Below, one piece after another: positions 7,257-11,206 of a stretch of 11,206 bases of DNA. The stretch is taken from NCBI GenBank assembly GCA_018067115.1, contig JAGPVI010000266.1, positions 1 to 11,206 on the forward strand, given 5' to 3'. The DNA is from Bizionia sp. Lineage in GTDB: Bacteria; Bacteroidota; Bacteroidia; Flavobacteriales; Flavobacteriaceae. Position 1 is the stretch's first letter. Every line of letters begins with the position of its first letter. The notes under the pieces were generated by a model. The model searched no databases, was not told the origin of the DNA, and was given only the letters and a program-made list of their open reading frames with translations. Made by a program: the position numbers and the translations under genes.

Positions 7257-7967
7257 ATGGAAAACCAATTTGAAAATAGAATGCAAACTAAAATAATGGT
7301 TGGTGCATTGGCGCAAGAGGAGCGCATTGCTTTTTATAAAAAGACCTATGCTCACGTTGCGGGTGGAGTGGCTGTATTTATTTTGTTTGAGTACCTCTTG
7401 CTTCAAAGTGAAGCGATTGTACAGTTTGCGTTGTCTATGACCGATGGGTTTAAATGGCTTATAATGTTGGGAGGATTTATGTTTATTACTAATTATGCTG
7501 AAGGTGTCGCAATGCGATCGGCAGATAAATCGAAACAATATCTAGCTTTTGGATTATACATTCTTGCCGAAGCTTTTATTTTTATACCCTTAATTCATAT
7601 TGCATCTCGTTACTCTGGTCCAGAAATACTACAACAAGCTGCAATTGTTACATTAGCGTTATTTAGCGGATTAACAGCAGTAGTTTTTGTAACTAAAAAA
7701 GATTTTTCATTCTTAAAAACGGGTTTAACCATCGGATTTTTTATCGCAATTGGTTTAATAGTAGCGGGGACTTTATTCGGTTTTAACTTAGGTCTATGGT
7801 TTTCTGTAGGAATGTGCTTATTAGCCGGAGGGTCTATTTTATACCAAACATCGAACCTAATGAATAAATACTCTACAGAGGACTATATTCCTGCATCGCT
7901 AGGTTTATTTGCATCGTTAATGTTATTATTCTGGTACGTATTACAAATTTTTATGTCTAGAGATTAA
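7257..7967 (+). CDS. Bax inhibitor-1/YccA family membrane protein
   Basis: Members of this seven-helix family include E. coli YccA, which modulates the FtsH protease, and Bacillus YetJ, a pH-sensitive calcium leak channel. The 236-residue protein has a short cytoplasmic N-terminus with FYKKTYAHVAGG (26-37), then seven hydrophobic segments at about 33-50, 64-80, 96-114, 126-146, 157-175, 178-197 and 212-232. Family signatures include the AEAFIFIPLI segment (104-113) and TKKDFSFLKTGL (146-157). YQTSNLMNKYSTEDY (196-210) stands where relatives have a D-T-S type motif, so the usual Asp of the sixth helix is Gln (Q197). The partner position in helix seven appears to be Ser (S220). By analogy the YetJ-type Asp pair is missing, which argues against pH-gated calcium leak; this rests on alignment by eye. 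It follows a membrane protease and shares a similar C-terminal tail with it. Confidence 0.93.
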   Translation: MENQFENRMQTKIMVGALAQEERIAFYKKTYAHVAGGVAVFILFEYLLLQSEAIVQFALSMTDGFKWLIMLGGFMFITNYAEGVAMRSADKSKQYLAFGLYILAEAFIFIPLIHIASRYSGPEILQQAAIVTLALFSGLTAVVFVTKKDFSFLKTGLTIGFFIAIGLIVAGTLFGFNLGLWFSVGMCLLAGGSILYQTSNLMNKYSTEDYIPASLGLFASLMLLFWYVLQIFMSRD

Positions 7968-7994
7968 TTGTAAAAACTAAGATATTATAATAAG

Positions 7995-8030
7995 AAAAAG
8001 GCTCCTAACTTAATGTTTAGGAGCCTTTTT
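7995..8030. terminator. Bidirectional intrinsic terminator between convergent genes
   Basis: AAAAAGGCTCCTAA (7995-8008) pairs perfectly with TTAGGAGCCTTTTT (8017-8030), and the stem continues into a T-tract on both strands. It serves the BI-1-like gene on the plus strand and the lrp-type gene on the minus strand. On the minus strand the stem begins directly after the TAA stop codon of the regulator gene. Confidence 0.92.
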
Positions 8031-8501
8031 TTATATGTTTATTTGTCGTTGTATTTGCTGGTCTAGAGAAATAAAGGTTTCGGTTCGCGAGACACCGTTT
8101 ATGGTTTGGATTTCTTTATTTAATAAATGCATTAAATGCTCGTTATCTCTACACAGTATTTTAATAAGAATACTCCAGTTTCCTGTAGTATAGTGACACT
8201 CTATAACCTCTGGAATTTTTTTTAATTGCTTTACTGCTTCTGGGTTACTCATTGCTTTGTCCAAGTAAATACCAATAAAGGCCATCGTTGTATAGCCTAA
8301 TACTTTAGGATTGATAACAAATTTAGAACCTGCAATTAATCCCGATTTTTCAAGTTTTCGTAACCGCTGATGAATCGCAGCTCCAGAAATACCAACTTGC
8401 CGAGCAATTTCTAAAATAGGGGTACGCGCATCCTCCATTAATGCCCGGAGGATTGTTTTATCTATACCATCTATCGTTATGCTACCTGATGTTGTTTTCA
8501 C
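8031..8501 (-). CDS. Lrp/AsnC family transcriptional regulator
   Basis: This is a feast/famine-type DNA-binding protein that usually senses an amino acid and acts as a dimer or octamer. The 156-residue protein has an N-terminal helix-turn-helix region (about 12-60), with ILEIARQVGISGAAIHQRLRKLEKSGLI at 29-56. A RAM/AsnC effector-binding domain covers about 70-148, including YTTGNWSILIKILCRDN (104-120). The start is GTG: an in-frame TAA lies two codons upstream, and the next ATG would remove part of the DNA-binding domain, so GTG at 8501 is the only good choice. The gene lies 24 bases after the saccharopine dehydrogenase-like gene on the same strand, so co-transcription and local control of lysine or saccharopine metabolism are plausible inferences. 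The effector cannot be read from the sequence. Confidence 0.93.
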   Translation of the reverse strand: MKTTSGSITIDGIDKTILRALMEDARTPILEIARQVGISGAAIHQRLRKLEKSGLIAGSKFVINPKVLGYTTMAFIGIYLDKAMSNPEAVKQLKKIPEVIECHYTTGNWSILIKILCRDNEHLMHLLNKEIQTINGVSRTETFISLDQQIQRQINI

Positions 8502-8525
8502 AAATTAAATATTAAAATTCTGTGA

Positions 8526-9890
8526 CTATAAATTTAAAGGATTATATCCTAAATAAGGGACTTCTATTTCTTTAAATTGGATTCCGTAATTTTCTAACTC
8601 TTTTAAAATAGGAGTGTACACTTCTTTTGTAATAGGAATTTGAACGCCTGGTGTTTTAATTTTACCATTTAATATTGCTAAAGTTGCAATAGCAACTGGC
8701 AAACCAACAGTTTTTGACATGGCTGTATAGGTTTGGTCTTCCCCTAACGTTACCATTGTAGAGTCTATTTGGTGTTTTTTACCATCTAATTCGTAACCAA
8801 ACTTATGGTACATAACGATCATGTCCTTATCCATTTCGTCTAATGTCCAATGTTCCATTAATATTTTTTGAAGTATTTGTGCTGGCGTTGCTTTCTTTAG
8901 TTCCACCATTTTTGTTGCATCAAAAATATCTAACTCCAAAAACTTATCCCAAATAATATCGTCCTGATCTATTTTTAAAGCGTGTCTAAATTTTAGCTCT
9001 ACAGAATCTGTTGGGCTATATGGTAAAAAAGAATTCACAAAATCGCGGTAGCTCATATTTTCGCTATCATCGATTGTATAACTGTCGTCTGTTAAGCCTA
9101 ACGCAACAAAGGCATTCCAAGCGCGACTAAAACCAACACGTCTAATCGTTCCGCGATAGAGGGTTTTAACGTCTTGTAGTCCATAAATTTCTTGATATTT
9201 TAAAGAATCGCGATTCGCATAGCCTTCAAAACGCCCGTATCCGTTTACATCTAAAAATTCTGTTCTTCTAAACAGGCGATTGTAAGGAATGTATTTATAG
9301 GTGTTTTCTTGTAGGAATTTCGCGGCACCTCCTTGTCCGGCAACCACTACATTTCTTGGATTCCAAGTGAACTTATAATTCCATAAATTAGTATCGCTTT
9401 CTGGAGCGACTAAACCACCGGTAAACGATTCGAAAAGTAGCATTTTACCGCCATTATCTCTAATGCGATCTATAATTTGCATAGCACTCATATGGTCTAA
9501 GCCTGGATCTACTCCAATCTCATTCATAAACACCAATCCTTTGTTTACGGCTTGAGTGTTTAAGGCCTGCATCTCGTCACTAACATAAGAGGCAGTCACC
9601 ATATTTTTTCCATAAGTGATACAGTCTTTTGCAACTTCAATATGAAAACGCGCTGGTAACATAGAAATGACAATATCTGCCTTCTGAATAGCCTCAGTTC
9701 GCGATGCTTTATTAAAAACATCTAGAGTAATAGCTGTTGCGCTTTTATGATTGCCAATTAATTTTCTAGCATTGTTTATTTCTAAATCACCAATGGTAAT
9801 ATGTAAATTTTCTTTTTCAGAATGGTCTAAAAGGTATTTTATTAAATAGGAAGTAGATTTTCCAGAACCAATAACTAATATATTTCGCAT
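8526..9890 (-). CDS. Saccharopine dehydrogenase-like oxidoreductase
   Basis: Family members act in the saccharopine route of lysine metabolism, cleaving or forming saccharopine with NAD(P). The 454-residue protein begins with a Rossmann fold, ILVIGSGKSTSYLIKYLL (4-21), in which the loop after GSG is KST rather than a small-residue type. SYVSDEM (101-107) and NEIGVDPGLDHMSAMQI (123-139) mark the hinge and active-site region of LYS9-type enzymes, and ESFTGGLVAPESDTN (154-168) with NYKFTWNPRNVVVAGQGGA (171-189) begins the substrate-binding domain. The length matches single-domain saccharopine dehydrogenase (about 450) with no fused lysine-ketoglutarate reductase, and no such partner lies in this window. 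The Lrp-type gene directly downstream supports an amino-acid role. Homologues also include carboxynorspermidine-type enzymes, but the motifs favour the saccharopine branch. Confidence 0.9.
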   Translation of the reverse strand: MRNILVIGSGKSTSYLIKYLLDHSEKENLHITIGDLEINNARKLIGNHKSATAITLDVFNKASRTEAIQKADIVISMLPARFHIEVAKDCITYGKNMVTASYVSDEMQALNTQAVNKGLVFMNEIGVDPGLDHMSAMQIIDRIRDNGGKMLLFESFTGGLVAPESDTNLWNYKFTWNPRNVVVAGQGGAAKFLQENTYKYIPYNRLFRRTEFLDVNGYGRFEGYANRDSLKYQEIYGLQDVKTLYRGTIRRVGFSRAWNAFVALGLTDDSYTIDDSENMSYRDFVNSFLPYSPTDSVELKFRHALKIDQDDIIWDKFLELDIFDATKMVELKKATPAQILQKILMEHWTLDEMDKDMIVMYHKFGYELDGKKHQIDSTMVTLGEDQTYTAMSKTVGLPVAIATLAILNGKIKTPGVQIPITKEVYTPILKELENYGIQFKEIEVPYLGYNPLNL

Positions 9891-9905
9891 AGTGGAATTT
9901 TTGAG

Positions 9906-9913
9906 TAGTTTTG
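9906..9913 (+). promoter_or_regulatory. Possible -7 element of the DUF423 gene
   Basis: TAGTTTTG matches TAnnTTTG fully and would give a leader of nearly 60 bases before the ATG at 9978. The upstream part of this promoter would overlap the start codon of the divergent gene, and only a weak TTTC lies at about the right place for a -33 box. Confidence 0.3.
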
Positions 9914-9933
9914 TATTAATTTAAAAGACGAAT

Positions 9934-9948
9934 GTAACAAAATGTTGC
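9934..9948. promoter_or_regulatory. Candidate 15-bp operator in the divergent promoter region
   Basis: GTAACA-AAA-TGTTGC is an imperfect dyad (5 of 6 arm positions pair as Watson-Crick) with an A-tract centre, similar in size and form to known Lrp/AsnC sites. It overlaps a weak minus-strand -7 candidate, ACATTTTG (9938-9945), for the saccharopine dehydrogenase-lrp pair. Binding by the adjacent Lrp-type regulator is a guess from position and symmetry. Confidence 0.25.
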
Positions 9949-9977
9949 TGTTATAAAAACTCAAACAATATATTTCT

Positions 9978-10361
9978 ATGAACAGAAAGTTATTTATTAG
10001 TGCTTCAATATTAGGGTTAATTGCTGTGGTTATTGGTGCTTTTGCGGCTCACGGACTAAAACCTTTAATTTCTTTCGAAGCCTTACAATCTTTTGAGACT
10101 GGTGTGCGTTATCAAATGTATCACGCGTTTCTTTTGTTTTTCGTTGGCATTTCAAAAACACTTCCGAAGGCAACAAAAAAAGGGGTGTTGTATCTTGTGC
10201 TTTTAGGTGTTTTACTGTTCTCTGGATCTATTTATGGTTTAGCAACAGACACACTAACGGCATTTAATTTTAAATCTATTGCTTTAATTACGCCTATTGG
10301 CGGATTATTGTTAATTTCGGCTTGGATAGTGATGCTTATTAGCTTTGTAAGAATTAAATAG
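9978..10361 (+). CDS. DUF423 family membrane protein
   Basis: This is a small integral membrane protein of unknown function, in the family of E. coli YgdD and Bacillus YwdK. The 127-residue protein has four hydrophobic segments at about 5-27, 47-60, 69-88 and 101-124. It shows the family signatures GAFAAHGL (20-27), FETGVRYQMYHA (39-50), FSGSIYGL (81-88) and ITPIGGLLLISAW (104-116), so the identification is firm even though the role is not. Length is normal and the start ATG gives the usual short N-terminus before the first membrane helix. It is divergent from the saccharopine dehydrogenase-like gene, sharing an 87-base intergenic region, and lies 74 bases before pckA on the same strand. That gap holds a good -7 element, so pckA is probably transcribed separately. 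Confidence 0.93.
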   Translation: MNRKLFISASILGLIAVVIGAFAAHGLKPLISFEALQSFETGVRYQMYHAFLLFFVGISKTLPKATKKGVLYLVLLGVLLFSGSIYGLATDTLTAFNFKSIALITPIGGLLLISAWIVMLISFVRIK

Positions 10362-10402
10362 AATTAATTTTTAATTTTCACTACTATCTTTATAATATTG
10401 AT

Positions 10403-10410
10403 TAATTTTG
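10403..10410 (+). promoter_or_regulatory. Candidate -7 element of the pckA promoter
   Basis: TAATTTTG matches TAnnTTTG fully and ends 25 bases before the pckA ATG, implying a leader of about 18 bases. The only -33 candidate is a weak TTTC at 10376-10379 with a 23-base spacer. Confidence 0.45.
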
Positions 10411-10435
10411 TACCTTAAAACAACATACACAAATT

Positions 10436-11206
10436 ATGGTAAACCATACACAATCTACAAATACGGTTTCGTTGGAAACATACGGAATTAAGAACGCTAA
10501 AGTAAAATACCAATTATCATCAGACGATTTACACGCTCTTACCATTGAAAAAGGTCAAGGTGTGGAATCAGCTTCGGGTGCGTTGGCAGTTAATACAGGC
10601 GAATTCACTGGGCGATCTCCTCTAGACAGATTTATTGTTAAGGACGATGTGACTAAAGATCGCGTGTGGTGGGGGAATATTAATATTCCTTTCGATGCCG
10701 ATAAGTTTGATAAATTATACGATAAAGTTACTAACTACCTTTCTGAAAAAGAAGTTTTTGTAAGAGATAGTTTTGCTTGTGCAGACGATGCATACCGTTT
10801 AAATATTCGTGTTATTACCGAGTTTCCTTGGAGTAATATGTTTGCAAACAATATGTTTTTACGCCCAACGGCAGAAGAGTTGAAAGATTTTACGCCAGAG
10901 TGGACTATCGTTAATGCACCAGGTTTTATGGCTGTTCCAGATGAAGATGGAACCCGTCAGCATAACTTCGCAATATTAAACTTTACGAAAAAAATAGCTT
11001 TAATTGGTGGAACTGGATATACCGGAGAAATCAAAAAAGGTATTTTCTCTGCGTTAAACTTTATTTTACCAGTATACAAAAACACGTTGCCAATGCACTG
11101 TAGTGCTAATGTTGGTAAGGATGGTGATACTGCTATTTTCTTTGGATTATCGGGTACTGGAAAAACAACATTATCTACAGATCCGGACAGAAGTTTAATT
11201 GGTGAT
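10436..11206 (+). CDS. pckA: Phosphoenolpyruvate carboxykinase (ATP), 5' part only
   Basis: The enzyme converts oxaloacetate and ATP to phosphoenolpyruvate, CO2 and ADP, the committed step of gluconeogenesis. The frame is open from the ATG to the window end, giving 257 of an expected 530-540 residues; the gene is cut by the window, not broken. Visible motifs match the E. coli enzyme. TGRSP carries the oxaloacetate-binding Arg (R60, E. coli R65). GYTGEIKKG (194-202) holds Y195 and K200/K201. MHCSANVG (220-227) holds the metal ligand H221. The P-loop GLSGTGKTTLS is at 237-247, and the next metal-binding Asp motif starts at the last codon (LIGD). An ATP-type P-loop and the absence of GTP-enzyme features support EC 4.1.1.49. 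No other start lies near that keeps the normal N-terminus. Confidence 0.97.
   Translation, partial: MVNHTQSTNTVSLETYGIKNAKVKYQLSSDDLHALTIEKGQGVESASGALAVNTGEFTGRSPLDRFIVKDDVTKDRVWWGNINIPFDADKFDKLYDKVTNYLSEKEVFVRDSFACADDAYRLNIRVITEFPWSNMFANNMFLRPTAEELKDFTPEWTIVNAPGFMAVPDEDGTRQHNFAILNFTKKIALIGGTGYTGEIKKGIFSALNFILPVYKNTLPMHCSANVGKDGDTAIFFGLSGTGKTTLSTDPDRSLIGD

Noticed and set aside
7239..7538. 99-codon minus-strand open frame overlapping the BI-1-like gene start
   Set aside because: Antisense to conserved sequence and rich in basic and aromatic residues typical of shadow frames.
1..11206. CRISPR array, tRNA or rRNA gene, insertion sequence or phage gene
   Set aside because: No regularly spaced direct repeats, cloverleaf-like sequence, transposase frame or target duplications were seen on either strand.

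Overview
The window is an AT-rich chromosomal segment from a member of the Bacteroidetes, most likely a marine-type Flavobacteriaceae. The clues are the protein families and their gene order (ftsX, DUF3098, uppP, truB), a long leucyl-tRNA synthetase of bacteroidete type, start codons with no clear Shine-Dalgarno sequence, and TAnnTTTG-like -7 elements a short way upstream of several start codons. I see no insertion sequence, phage gene, CRISPR array, tRNA or rRNA. It reads as core housekeeping sequence, not an accessory island.

Left part, minus strand (20-2878): ftsX (divisome-associated transporter-like membrane protein), a small DUF3098 membrane protein, uppP (undecaprenyl-diphosphate phosphatase) and truB (tRNA pseudouridine-55 synthase). 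uppP and truB are separated by one base, and DUF3098 and uppP by 32 bases. ftsX is set apart from DUF3098 by a 189-base gap. FtsX and UppP both serve the cell envelope, in peptidoglycan remodelling at division and lipid-carrier recycling. Divergent from ftsX is leuS (3094-6111), a 1005-residue leucyl-tRNA synthetase with an enlarged insertion just before the KMSKS loop, followed by an intrinsic terminator.

Middle part, plus strand: a 343-base gap holding the leuS terminator and a 12-bp inverted repeat, then two membrane proteins. One is a YugP-type zinc metallopeptidase (6455-7159) and the other a Bax inhibitor-1/YccA-like protein (7257-7967). A strong hairpin lies between them, and the two proteins end in similar tails (F-x-S-R-D). 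A bidirectional terminator closes this unit against a convergent minus-strand pair.

Right part: the minus-strand pair is a saccharopine dehydrogenase-like gene (8526-9890) and, 24 bases downstream, an Lrp/AsnC regulator with a GTG start (8031-8501). This suggests lysine/saccharopine metabolism with a dedicated regulator. Divergent from them is a DUF423 membrane protein (9978-10361), then the first 257 codons of an ATP-type phosphoenolpyruvate carboxykinase (pckA), cut off by the window end just after its P-loop.

I found no convincing novel system. The observations most worth checking are the shared C-terminal tails of the protease/BI-1 pair, the loss of the BI-1 aspartate pair, the enlarged LeuRS insertion, a candidate operator for the Lrp protein, and a possibly decayed repeat in the 343-base gap.
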